A stretch of 64,000 bases of DNA, taken from assembly GCF_000426705.1 (NCBI RefSeq), contig NZ_KE384556.1:56876-120875 (forward strand). Direction: 5' to 3'. The stretch comes from Spirochaeta cellobiosiphila DSM 17781. GTDB taxonomy: Bacteria; Spirochaetota; Spirochaetia; DSM-17781. The position numbers were made by a program, and so were the translations under genes. How positions within the stretch are numbered: the first letter of the stretch is position 1; each line of letters starts with the position of its first letter. Below, piece by piece: positions 30,082 to 38,539 of the stretch. The notes below the pieces were generated by a model. The model ran no database searches. It saw only the letters and a program-made list of their open reading frames with translations, and had not been told where the DNA came from.

Positions 30082-31431
30082 ATGAAAAAAATTATTTTCA
30101 TCTTACTGGCTCTTTGCATGGCAACTGGTGTTGCATTTGCAGATGAGACAGTAGCTGATCAGCTGGCATCGTTCTCTGCTGCCTTTGATATGATTTGGCT
30201 CATCATTGCTGCTGCCCTTGTATTCTTAATGCAAGCTGGTTTTGCCATGGTTGAAACAGGTCTGACACGGGCTAAGAATGCTGGTAATATTATTATGAAG
30301 AATCTTATGGACTTCAGCGTTGGTGCTATAGCATATTTCGCAGTCGGTTGGGCGATTATGTATGGAAATGCCTATGCTGGCGAAGATGGGTTCCTAGGAT
30401 TCTTTATGGCTTACAATCCAGAAGTATATGATATGAGTGCTATATTCCGAGATTGGATGTTCCAGGTAGTGTTTGCAGCGACAGCAGCTACTATTGTTTC
30501 TGGTGCTATGGCTGAAAGAACTAAATTCACTTCCTATCTTCTCTACTCTGTTGTAGTCTCCGCTGTTATTTATCCTGTAGTAGGACATTGGACTTGGGGA
30601 GAAGGGTTCTTATATGGATTAGATTTCCATGACTTTGCAGGATCTACAATCGTACACTCAACTGGCGGTTGGGCAGCTCTAGCTGGTGCAATTATGTTAG
30701 GGCCCAGAATTGGTAAGTATGTAAAAGTAGATGGTAAAATCACTGTAAAAGCGATCCAGGGTCACAACCTGCCTCTAGCTTCACTCGGTGTATTCATACT
30801 CTGGTTTGGTTGGTATGGTTTTAACGCAGGATCTACATTAAGCGGAACTGACACTGACATTGCACATGTAGCAATGACAACAACTCTAGCCGCTTCTGCA
30901 GGTGCCATTCTTGCTATGATTACAATATGGATTATTGGTGGTAAGCCTGATCCTTCTATGACGCTTAACGGAGCCCTAGCTGGTCTTGTAGGTATCACAG
31001 CTGGTACTTGGGTTATTAATCCTATTGGAGCTATTATTGTAGGTGCTATTGCTGGTGTGTTAGTTGTTCTGTCTGTAGAGTTCTTCGATAAAATCCTTCA
31101 TATTGATGATCCCGTTGGTGCCGTATCCGTTCACGGTGTATGTGGTGCTTGGGGTACAATAGCTGTTGGTCTTTTTGCTGATGGTACAAAAGGAGGAGAG
31201 AACCCTATCACTGGATTATTCTATGGTGGAGGCGTTGGTCAGCTTGGAGTACAGCTAATTGGAGTTGTCAGTGTATTTGTATTCGTATTCTTATCAGCAC
31301 TGGCTCTATTCTTTGTGATCAAATTGGTTATCGGACTTCGAGTATCTGAAAAAGAAGAACTTCAAGGTCTTGATATTGAGGAACACGGATCAGAAGCATA
31401 CCATGGTTTCCAGATCTTTACGAACCTATAA
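30082..31431 (+). CDS. amtB: ammonium transporter
   Basis: 449 residues. Signal-like N-terminus (MKKIIFILLALCMATGVAFA) followed by eleven membrane segments; family hallmarks are MQAGFAMVETGLTRAKN, DFAGSTIVHSTGGWAALAGA and the HGVCGAWGTIAVGLFADG signature with the channel histidine. Transports ammonia/ammonium across the inner membrane and is normally blocked by PII when nitrogen is plentiful. AGGAGG precedes the start; glnB follows 17 bases later, the conserved amtB-PII pair. Confidence 0.97.
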   Translation: MKKIIFILLALCMATGVAFADETVADQLASFSAAFDMIWLIIAAALVFLMQAGFAMVETGLTRAKNAGNIIMKNLMDFSVGAIAYFAVGWAIMYGNAYAGEDGFLGFFMAYNPEVYDMSAIFRDWMFQVVFAATAATIVSGAMAERTKFTSYLLYSVVVSAVIYPVVGHWTWGEGFLYGLDFHDFAGSTIVHSTGGWAALAGAIMLGPRIGKYVKVDGKITVKAIQGHNLPLASLGVFILWFGWYGFNAGSTLSGTDTDIAHVAMTTTLAASAGAILAMITIWIIGGKPDPSMTLNGALAGLVGITAGTWVINPIGAIIVGAIAGVLVVLSVEFFDKILHIDDPVGAVSVHGVCGAWGTIAVGLFADGTKGGENPITGLFYGGGVGQLGVQLIGVVSVFVFVFLSALALFFVIKLVIGLRVSEKEELQGLDIEEHGSEAYHGFQIFTNL

Positions 31432-31448
31432 AAAGAAGGAGTTAACGA

Positions 31449-31790
31449 ATGAAATTAATTACGGCTTATATTCAACCACACAAGCTAACTGATGTTAAGC
31501 AGGAACTATACGCCAAGGATATTTTCAAGATTTCCGTTACCAATGCCATGGGCGCTGGCCAACAGAAAGGCTATCAAGAATCTTATCGTGGTGTAGACGT
31601 TGAGGTTAACCTTCTAAAGAAAGTCCGCATTGAAATTGCTGTTAACGACGAATTTGTTGACACAACAATTGAAGCGATCATAAAAGGAGCCAGAACTGGG
31701 GAAATCGGAGATGGAAAAATCTTTGTAACAACTCTTGATGAATGTATCCGAATCCGAAGTGGAGAAAAAGGTAAAGACGCTATAGGTTAA
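31449..31790 (+). CDS. glnB: nitrogen regulatory protein PII
   Basis: 113 residues, aligning with E. coli GlnB without gaps to residue 60. PII motifs: [26 protein letters not shown] (T-loop), [14 protein letters not shown] (B-loop) and IRIRSGEKG. The T-loop tyrosine that is uridylylated in proteobacteria (Tyr51) is Val here, so control must be by effector binding or another modification; Tyr46 is kept. It should bind AmtB and sense 2-oxoglutarate/ATP/ADP. Ends in a strong terminator. Confidence 0.95.
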   Translation: MKLITAYIQPHKLTDVKQELYAKDIFKISVTNAMGAGQQKGYQESYRGVDVEVNLLKKVRIEIAVNDEFVDTTIEAIIKGARTGEIGDGKIFVTTLDECIRIRSGEKGKDAIG

Positions 31791-31814
31791 ATCCTGTCAT
31801 TTATTAATAAAGAG

Positions 31815-31841
31815 ACCGGTCATTATGGCCGGTTTTTTTTT
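31815..31841 (+). terminator. terminator after glnB
   Basis: Stem ACCGG/CCGGT (31815-31819, 31829-31833) followed by eight or more T residues. Confidence 0.88.
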
Positions 31842-31887
31842 AACTCCTTTTATTGACCTGCCTCTAAAAAACAGACATAGTGTCGCC

Positions 31888-32748
31888 ATGATTTACTTAA
31901 TACTTACCCTGGGAATAGCCGCTGCTTCAAGTTCTATTATTATGATCAAGTTCTCAACTATGTCACCATTATGGCTAAGTAGTTTAAGACTTTTTATAGC
32001 AGTATTAGCATTAAGCCCCCTCTTTATAAATGAAGTTAAAAAACACAAGAAGGAAGAAGTATTTGGCTGGATAAAAAAGGCCATCATTCCAGGTATACTT
32101 CTAAGTCTGCATTTTATGACATGGATATTTTCAGCTCGTTTAATTCCAGCAGCCAATTCTACTCTAATCGTTAATCTTAGCCCCCTGGCTATGCCAGCAA
32201 TCATATTTATACTAGCTAGACAAAGAATAACCAGATTGGAATTTATTGCTACAATATGGGCACTCATAGGTGTTTATATACTTATTGGTCAAGATTTTAG
32301 CCTATCAAAAGACTACCTTCAAGGTGATGCTGTAAGCCTTATATCAATGCTTTTATTTACTCTATACCTGGCCTTGGCTAATAAATGGGGAAAAGGAATT
32401 CCACTTTGGGGATACCTAGTCCCTCTATACTTTACAGCTGCTATCATAGCCATGTTAGGAGCAATAATACAGAGAGCCCCACTAGATTTGATGAATGACT
32501 ATAATTGGCTAAATGCTTTACTGTTAGGATTAATTCCAACGGTCATGGGACATTCCATATTCAATTATTCAATGACTAAGATTCGCCCCCAAATTGTTAC
32601 CTTAGCCAACCTATCCCAAGTAGTATTTGCCAGTGTATATGGTTTTTTGTTTTTTGATGAAATCCCCACATGGAACTTATATGTGGCGGCAGCTTTCATA
32701 TTAAGTGCAGCCTACATTGCTCTAAGGCCCAAGAAAAAACATGGATAA
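31888..32748 (+). CDS. EamA-family (DMT) transporter
   Basis: About 286 residues from ATG 31888 (MIYLILTLGIAAASSSIIMI). Ten hydrophobic segments in two EamA repeats; EamA signatures such as NSTLIVNLSPLAMPAIIFIL and a C-terminal FGFLFFDEIPTWN-like turn (YGFLFFDEIPTWNLYVAAAF). Substrate unknown; drug/metabolite exporters of this family move amino acids, nucleobases or drugs. The longer frame from 31825 begins inside the glnB terminator and is rejected, but no strong ribosome site precedes 31888. Overlaps the following dus gene by 8 bases. Confidence 0.85.
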   Translation: MIYLILTLGIAAASSSIIMIKFSTMSPLWLSSLRLFIAVLALSPLFINEVKKHKKEEVFGWIKKAIIPGILLSLHFMTWIFSARLIPAANSTLIVNLSPLAMPAIIFILARQRITRLEFIATIWALIGVYILIGQDFSLSKDYLQGDAVSLISMLLFTLYLALANKWGKGIPLWGYLVPLYFTAAIIAMLGAIIQRAPLDLMNDYNWLNALLLGLIPTVMGHSIFNYSMTKIRPQIVTLANLSQVVFASVYGFLFFDEIPTWNLYVAAAFILSAAYIALRPKKKHG

Positions 32749-33670
32749 AATCCTTCTAGCGCCTATAAAAGGAATAACGGATCTCGTCTATCGCAAGACA
32801 TATTATCAACACTACAAAGGGGTGACTAGGGCAGTTGCTCCATTCTTTGTTCTAAGCGACAAAGGCGGCTTTAAAGAAGGAACAATCAAGAGAACTTTAG
32901 GACAAGAGGCAACTCCTACAGATAGCTGTCCTCAGATTCTAAGTCGAAAAGGGACTATGATGGCCCAACTATCCCAAATTCTTAAAGATTTAGGTTTCCC
33001 CCTTCTTAATTGGAACTTAGGCTGTCCCTTTCCCAAAGTAGCCAACAAATATAGAGGGAGCGGACTACTACCCTACCCTGATGAAATACGAACCATACTC
33101 GATGATTTTTACAAACACAAAGGGGGAGATCTAGAGGTAAAAATCAGATTAGGTTGGGAGTCAGAAGAAGAACTAGAACCTCTAATAAATGTATTTAACG
33201 ATTATCCAATAACATTATTGATTATCCATCCCCGTTTTGGTATCCAACGCTATTCAGGATCTCCTCACTTGGAACTTTTTGAATGGGCGTACAAGAACTA
33301 TAAAGGAGATATTAGTTACAACGGTGATATCTATACACGAAATGATTATGTCCATCTAAAAGAGAGGTTTCCCAAGGTCCATACCTGGATGATAGGGAGA
33401 GGACTCCTTAAGAATCCTGATCTGGCTCTAGAAATTCTGGATAATAAATATTCAAGGACCCCGGAAAAGCTATACGAGTTTATCATGAACCTTATGGAGA
33501 ATTATAGAAATTTCTATCCAGATCCAGGTAAGACTGTGAATATGGTTAAAGCTCACCTATACTACTTATGCCCCCATTGGTCCGCCAATACTGAAATAGT
33601 TTTAGCAGCTAAACGAGCAAAAAGTATAAAAGAGCTTTCACCACTAATTCGTTCTCTTATAGCCTTTTAA
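32741..33670 (+). CDS. tRNA-dihydrouridine synthase family protein
   Basis: 309 residues, FMN-dependent TIM barrel that reduces uridine in tRNA. Recognisable: LLAPIKGITDLVYRKTYYQH at the N-terminus, NWNLGCPFPKVANKYRGSGL with the catalytic Cys, EVKIRLGWES, the HPRFGIQRYSG flavin/RNA loop, NGDIYTR and WMIGRGLLKNP. Length and the start suggest similarity to DusC-type enzymes, but the specificity cannot be read off. Translationally coupled to the EamA gene by 8 bases, and its 3' end overlaps the convergent NYN gene by 14 bases. Confidence 0.9.
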   Translation: MDKILLAPIKGITDLVYRKTYYQHYKGVTRAVAPFFVLSDKGGFKEGTIKRTLGQEATPTDSCPQILSRKGTMMAQLSQILKDLGFPLLNWNLGCPFPKVANKYRGSGLLPYPDEIRTILDDFYKHKGGDLEVKIRLGWESEEELEPLINVFNDYPITLLIIHPRFGIQRYSGSPHLELFEWAYKNYKGDISYNGDIYTRNDYVHLKERFPKVHTWMIGRGLLKNPDLALEILDNKYSRTPEKLYEFIMNLMENYRNFYPDPGKTVNMVKAHLYYLCPHWSANTEIVLAAKRAKSIKELSPLIRSLIAF

Positions 33671-34655
33671 CATAATACTTAAGATGATCATTCTTGGTTT
33701 CTACCAAGCCCCGCATCTCTGCAGCCTGAATAAAATCTTTCAGCTTCTTAAAACCCATCTGATTATATATAATATTCTTCTCTTTTAGCCGATCATTTAC
33801 CTTGCCAAAAGAGTGATAAGAGTGGGGGATTTTACCATCAAGATGACTTAATACTTCAATAAGAGTGCGCAAAGCAACATGAATACCTTCGTCACTTTGC
33901 TGAAGTCCTTCCCCTGCAGGTTTAATCAATGTCGTCTTATCATCTCTCTCTAGTTCAATATAACCAGACTCGACAGCTTGCGCTATAAATTCGCTCCAAC
34001 TATCGAACCCATATAAACCTTCATCAAAGGTTTTATTCAAAATTCTCATGCGCACCTTTACAGCACCCAACCCTGTCTTCTTACCTCTTCGAATCATGTC
34101 GTCTACCGCTTCCATTAATAGACCATAGGCAAAAAAGCGATCCGCCTCAGGATCAGCAGGATCCTCTTCAACAACAGGATGTGGATCTTCCTTTTCTGTA
34201 GGAAGCAGATCACGAAAATCTTTAAAATCATCAGCTAATGACAACAAATCCTCACTTGCAGTCTTAGCATCACAAATTATAAAAGTCTCACGACCCTGCT
34301 TTCTAAAGGTTAAAAGCAAAGAACGGAAATCACTATCACCGGTAATAAGAATATACCTAGTGATATGAGGGTACTGATACAAAAGCTCAATGGCACCAGT
34401 GATAAGGCTTATATCTGAAGAGTTCTTTCTGGATCTTGGCACATGAATCAACTCAAAAGAGTTTTCTGCTAGAACCATACTAATCTTATCTATTGTCTTT
34501 TTTGTCCAATCCGCATAGGCTCGGCAATAGGCTATTTTACCTAATGATTCGGCATATTCTATTAAACCTTCAACGAACAAACTGTCCGCACTAGGTGTTA
34601 CATTTTCAATATCCCATAAAATTGCTATATTTTGTTTTTGATTCATTGAGTCCAT
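33657..34655 (-). CDS. NYN-domain nuclease-like protein with winged-helix tail domains
   Basis: About 332 residues from ATG 34655, chosen because AAAGGA lies six bases upstream. Residues about 8-150 form a NYN/PIN-like domain: AILWDIENVTPS, the RNSSDISLITGAIELLYQYP-like aspartates (SSDISLITGAIELL) and YILITGDSDFRSLLLTFR supply the acidic metal site expected of an RNase. Two C-terminal segments (about 185-255 and 265-332: GLGAVKVRMRILNKTFDEG and HSFGKVNDRLKEKNIIYNQM) look like OST-HTH/LOTUS winged helices, known to bind RNA. Follows the diguanylate cyclase gene by 10 bases. Role in RNA turnover is inferred. Confidence 0.8.
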   Translation of the reverse strand: MDSMNQKQNIAILWDIENVTPSADSLFVEGLIEYAESLGKIAYCRAYADWTKKTIDKISMVLAENSFELIHVPRSRKNSSDISLITGAIELLYQYPHITRYILITGDSDFRSLLLTFRKQGRETFIICDAKTASEDLLSLADDFKDFRDLLPTEKEDPHPVVEEDPADPEADRFFAYGLLMEAVDDMIRRGKKTGLGAVKVRMRILNKTFDEGLYGFDSWSEFIAQAVESGYIELERDDKTTLIKPAGEGLQQSDEGIHVALRTLIEVLSHLDGKIPHSYHSFGKVNDRLKEKNIIYNQMGFKKLKDFIQAAEMRGLVETKNDHLKYYVKRL

Positions 34656-34665
34656 ATATATTCCT

Positions 34666-36459
34666 TTAGTCAATTACTGTTTTATTACGTCCAGAACCCT
34701 TACCTTTATACAGCCTATCATCAGCTAATTGCAAACAGGATTCTAAAGACATGGCTTCTTTTCGTTCAGCTATACCTGCTGTAAAGCTCATTATTATTCT
34801 CTTACCGTTATGAATGAACTTGGAATTATCTAGATCCTTCCGAATCAATTCAACCGCCTGATAGGCATTATTTAAGGTACAACTATCATATAGTAACAAA
34901 AATTCTTCCCCCCCCCAACGTACAAATAAATCATCAGGGCGGATATGCTTAAGAAAATGATTAGTTATAAATTGCAGAGCTTCATCACCAGCTTTATGAC
35001 CATAGGTATCATTAAGTTGCTTAAAAAAGTCCAAATCAATTAGTACTATCGAATAAGATATCTGAGAATGAGCATATATATCCTCAGCACGAGTTGCCAG
35101 TTTTTCAAAGCCTCTACGATTCCAGACACCAGTCAAAGAATCCTTAAAAGCTTCCTCTTCTCTGATTTTGAGTTCCGTTTCCAAAGATCTCGTTCGAACA
35201 AAAACCAGGCGTTCCAGATTGTCATTCATATGTCGTAGTTTAAGGTTGGCTCCCTCCAATTGATCTCGATAAGACCTTATCTTAAATAAGTTCTGCCGCT
35301 CTTTATGAATTACCATTACAAACTGAACAAGGATCAAAACAATCAAACCATAACCAACATAATAGCCAGTATGAATGATTTCATAACTATATAATATATC
35401 ATTAATCACTAATGCAATAAGAGCAAAATATATAATGGAATACCAATAAGAATTACGTCTTTTATGTTTTAAGGCCAGAAAAGCAATTACAGCAACCAAT
35501 ACAGCCACAAAAACAATGAATATCTGGAATACTAACAAAGACTTTGTAACCATTGATAATGGAGCAAAGATGATAATCAAAGAGAGAATAACAGATAAAA
35601 TGTCCACTATCCATTGAATAACCTTGTTTGATTCTTTTGGGAACCAATCCTTTGTAATTCGGTATCCCAAATTGGATCCCAAAATCAATATCAAAGTATT
35701 GATGCGCTCTATCTGACCTATACTTAAAGAGGTGACCTGATTAATAAACTCAATGAAAATAGAGAAATATGTCCTTGAGATAAGAACCAAGCCCAACAAT
35801 CCAGTATGAATATTAGCCACCTGTCTTGTGATAAAAAATGATATAAACTGTTGTATTAGTAAAGATAAGAATATTCCAATCATCAACATATCAAGATGCT
35901 GATCCAAACTTACCTTCTTCAAATAATTATTTTTGAGTATCAGCTTGATAGGATGATGAAGACCACCAGGATCGATATCATAGTTCGATATTTGAATGGC
36001 TATTCTAATAGGTCCCCACAAATTGGTTAAGTCGATAACTCCTTGATTCAATTGCGCTAAACTAGTCTCAGAAGAAGGACCAGGATTACCAGAGGAAAAT
36101 TTTAAGACACCATTCACATAGATCTTTGCTGCAGTTTTAATCATAGGAACTATGAGATAAAAATCTCTTGGTTTATCCCCTATATCAATAACACTCATAT
36201 AGGTTCCATACCCAAAAGGGGAAGAAACACCATTATCTATAATATTTAGCGGTCCCGGAAGCTCTTGGATATATCCATTTATGCCATAAGTGGGAGAGGT
36301 AATAAATTGACTAGGATAGAACTGCCAATCCCCGCTCAAGGAAACCTTATCTCCTTCTACCCACGCATAAGAGGATAAATCCAAATAGGCATTATTTAAA
36401 GAGATGTCCTCTGCAAACAGGGTTAGGGGGAGTATAAAAAAAAGAAATAATGCCTTCAT
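34666..36459 (-). CDS. 7TM-DISM-type diguanylate cyclase
   Basis: 597 residues. Signal peptide (1-16), an extracytoplasmic beta-rich sensor (about 20-180, LSGDWQFYPSQF and YVNGVLKFSSGNPG, like 7TMR-DISM extracellular domain 2 or a galactose-binding fold), seven membrane helices (about 188-395), a short coiled coil (about 400-435), and a GGDEF domain with SLTGVWNRRGFEKL, the GGEEF active-site loop (516-520) and an RxxD inhibitory site (507-510). It should make cyclic di-GMP from GTP in response to an external ligand and be product-inhibited. Transcribed with the NYN gene. Confidence 0.92.
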   Translation of the reverse strand: MKALFLFFILPLTLFAEDISLNNAYLDLSSYAWVEGDKVSLSGDWQFYPSQFITSPTYGINGYIQELPGPLNIIDNGVSSPFGYGTYMSVIDIGDKPRDFYLIVPMIKTAAKIYVNGVLKFSSGNPGPSSETSLAQLNQGVIDLTNLWGPIRIAIQISNYDIDPGGLHHPIKLILKNNYLKKVSLDQHLDMLMIGIFLSLLIQQFISFFITRQVANIHTGLLGLVLISRTYFSIFIEFINQVTSLSIGQIERINTLILILGSNLGYRITKDWFPKESNKVIQWIVDILSVILSLIIIFAPLSMVTKSLLVFQIFIVFVAVLVAVIAFLALKHKRRNSYWYSIIYFALIALVINDILYSYEIIHTGYYVGYGLIVLILVQFVMVIHKERQNLFKIRSYRDQLEGANLKLRHMNDNLERLVFVRTRSLETELKIREEEAFKDSLTGVWNRRGFEKLATRAEDIYAHSQISYSIVLIDLDFFKQLNDTYGHKAGDEALQFITNHFLKHIRPDDLFVRWGGEEFLLLYDSCTLNNAYQAVELIRKDLDNSKFIHNGKRIIMSFTAGIAERKEAMSLESCLQLADDRLYKGKGSGRNKTVID

Positions 36460-36503
36460 ATATTATATATTTTAAGAAGCCTAACAGATGGGTCAAGTTA
36501 CAA

Positions 36504-36534
36504 TAAAAAAAACCGCCCCTCTTAAGAGCGGTTT
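36504..36534 (-). terminator. terminator after pyruvate kinase
   Basis: Minus-strand stem ACCGC...GCGGT with flanking A/T, followed by eight T residues, 25-50 bases after the pyk stop. Confidence 0.85.
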
Positions 36535-36558
36535 TTTAATAAGATTCAAGTCAAATTA

Positions 36559-37971
36559 TTAAGCTCGTCCTTTAAGTACCATTTCTACAGTATTGATTTC
36601 AAGGAAGTTAGAAGCTTCTGATCGTCCAGGAGTTCCAGCTAGAACAACAACTACATCGTCGTCCTTAAGATCACCAGATTCTACTGAAGATTTAAGAGCC
36701 TTTGTAACTAATTCATCAGTACTATTTGGTAAAGGCATATATTCAGGGAAAATACCATAAGAAAGACTAAGCAATCTAACAACTTCTGCATCATGACATT
36801 TAACAAATGCAGGAATGTTTGATCGGTATGTGGCTATAATTCTAGCTGTTCGACCTGTTTGCGTGTCCACAACCATGGCCTTAACAGGAAGATGAAGACT
36901 AGCTTTGATAGCTGCCTCAGTCATGTAATTTCTAATAGGATTCTTACCAGTAAATACGTCTCTATCACGCATCTTTGGCTTCTGGCTTTCTACCATCTGA
37001 GCAATACGTGTCATAGTTTTGACAGCTTCTAATGGATATTTACCATAAGCTGTTTCCCCAGATAACATAATAGCATCAGTTCCATCAAAAATAGCATTAG
37101 CTACATCTGATACTTCAGCTCTTGTTGGTCTTGGGTTTTCGATCATAGTGTGAAGCATTTGAGTTGCTGTAATAACGGGCTTACCTCGTTCAATACATTT
37201 AGCGATCATTTGCTTCTGAATAAAAGGTACTTCCTCTGCTGGGATTTCAATACCAAGGTCACCACGGGCTACCATAATAGCGTAGGCGTGATCCAGGATC
37301 TCATCAAGATTTTCAACACCTTCACGGTTTTCAATCTTAGCTACGATTTTTGCACTAGAACCATACTCATCAAGAAGAGACTGAACATCTTTTACATCCT
37401 GAGCATTTCGAACAAAAGAGTGTGCGATAAAATCTAGATCGTGTTCTGCTGCAAATTTGATATAATTCTTATCTTTTTCAGTGATAGAAGGAAGTTCAAG
37501 GTGAACGTCAGGAACGTTGATACTCTTCTTCTTCTTAATCTTACCTGAGTTAAGAACCTTAGCAGTTAATACTCCTGGTTTCTTGGCAACTACTTCAAGA
37601 GCTGTTTCACCATCGTCAATTAATATCTGACAACCAACAGTTACATCATCTACAAATCCATCATAATTTGTTTGAAAACCTTTACCTTGAGGAGCATCCT
37701 TAGTGATGAGAATTTCTTCTCCTTCAGCGACCTCAATAGGATCTTCAAAACCCGCTGTACGTACCTCTGGGCCTTTTGTGTCGAGGAGTAAAGCTATATT
37801 TTTTGATACGGCCCTTACATTATTTATAACCTCAAGTGATCCTTCATGAGTCTGGTGTGCTGTGTTAAGACGTACCACGTTCATTCCCGCTTCATATAGG
37901 GCTGTAACGTGTTCAACAGCACAATCAAGATCGCTGACTGTAGCGACGATTTTAGTCTGCTTACTAACCAT
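36559..37971 (-). CDS. pyk: pyruvate kinase
   Basis: 470 residues from ATG 37971 (MVSKQTKIVATVSDL), the usual length. Landmarks: NVVRLNTAHQTHE, the active-site segment IMVARGDLGIEIPAEEVPF with IVAKIENREGVENLD, and TRAEVSDVANAIFDGTDAIM; the C-terminal domain lacks a PEP-transfer extension. Converts phosphoenolpyruvate and ADP to pyruvate and ATP. A longer frame up to 38100 is excluded because a good promoter -10 lies within it. GGAGGA precedes the start by 11 bases. Confidence 0.97.
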   Translation of the reverse strand: MVSKQTKIVATVSDLDCAVEHVTALYEAGMNVVRLNTAHQTHEGSLEVINNVRAVSKNIALLLDTKGPEVRTAGFEDPIEVAEGEEILITKDAPQGKGFQTNYDGFVDDVTVGCQILIDDGETALEVVAKKPGVLTAKVLNSGKIKKKKSINVPDVHLELPSITEKDKNYIKFAAEHDLDFIAHSFVRNAQDVKDVQSLLDEYGSSAKIVAKIENREGVENLDEILDHAYAIMVARGDLGIEIPAEEVPFIQKQMIAKCIERGKPVITATQMLHTMIENPRPTRAEVSDVANAIFDGTDAIMLSGETAYGKYPLEAVKTMTRIAQMVESQKPKMRDRDVFTGKNPIRNYMTEAAIKASLHLPVKAMVVDTQTGRTARIIATYRSNIPAFVKCHDAEVVRLLSLSYGIFPEYMPLPNSTDELVTKALKSSVESGDLKDDDVVVVLAGTPGRSEASNFLEINTVEMVLKGRA

Positions 37972-38025
37972 TGTACTAAAGTTCCTCCATACAATTTTTT
38001 CTAATTCCATTGCCAGTAAAGCCTT

Positions 38026-38054
38026 ACAATAGTCAGGAGGGGCGAATCTGTCAA
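38026..38054 (-). promoter_or_regulatory. promoter of pyruvate kinase
   Basis: Minus strand TTGACA (38049-38054), 17-base spacer, TATTGT (38026-38031), about 55 bases before the chosen start codon. It decides the start by excluding the upstream extension. Confidence 0.85.
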
Positions 38055-38175
38055 GAAGGATGAGTGTACATTTATTGCTTTTTAATACTGGCTTATACAA
38101 GGTTAAGAATATATGGAAATATAGACAGCATAGAGAGATGCATTTAAATTATATGGAAAAGACTAATCCAAAGCA

Positions 38176-38370
38176 TTAATATAAATTGCTATTAATATAG
38201 TTCTCAATGGTTATTTCAAACACCGATTCTAAATCAACTCTTGTAGAGCTGACAAAAGGGATAAATTCACGGACACCCACAATGTCTCCATGATACTTCT
38301 TGCTATAACGGTCCCAACTAGCCTTTCCCCTATAAGACTTATATTCTAATTCGACAATATATTCATTCAT
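38176..38370 (-). CDS. small hypothetical protein
   Basis: 64 residues, MNEYIVELEYKSYRGKASWD at the start, with alternating hydrophobic strands and a C-terminal helix, no signal peptide and no known motif. A strong AGGAGG lies 8 bases before the ATG, which is the main reason to accept it. It is not obviously part of a flanking operon. No function proposed. Confidence 0.65.
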   Translation of the reverse strand: MNEYIVELEYKSYRGKASWDRYSKKYHGDIVGVREFIPFVSSTRVDLESVFEITIENYINSNLY

Positions 38371-38539
38371 TCTCCCTGCCTCCTTTATAATTTTAATATA
38401 GTGGAGATCAGACCTGTACTGGAGGTAAAGTATTTACCTTTATTGGGTTGAAAAGATGAACATTGGAATGGCATAAGTTAATGTACCCTTTAAGGCAATC
38501 TTCCTGAAATCAATATAAGCTGTTACATTATAGGATATT

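Noticed and set aside
31825..31887. Upstream start of the EamA gene
   Set aside because: It begins in the 3' arm of the glnB terminator; the first membrane helix begins at MIYLIL.
37972..38100. 43-residue N-terminal extension of pyruvate kinase
   Set aside because: The -10 and -35 of a consensus promoter lie in it, and the family starts at VSKQTKIVATV.
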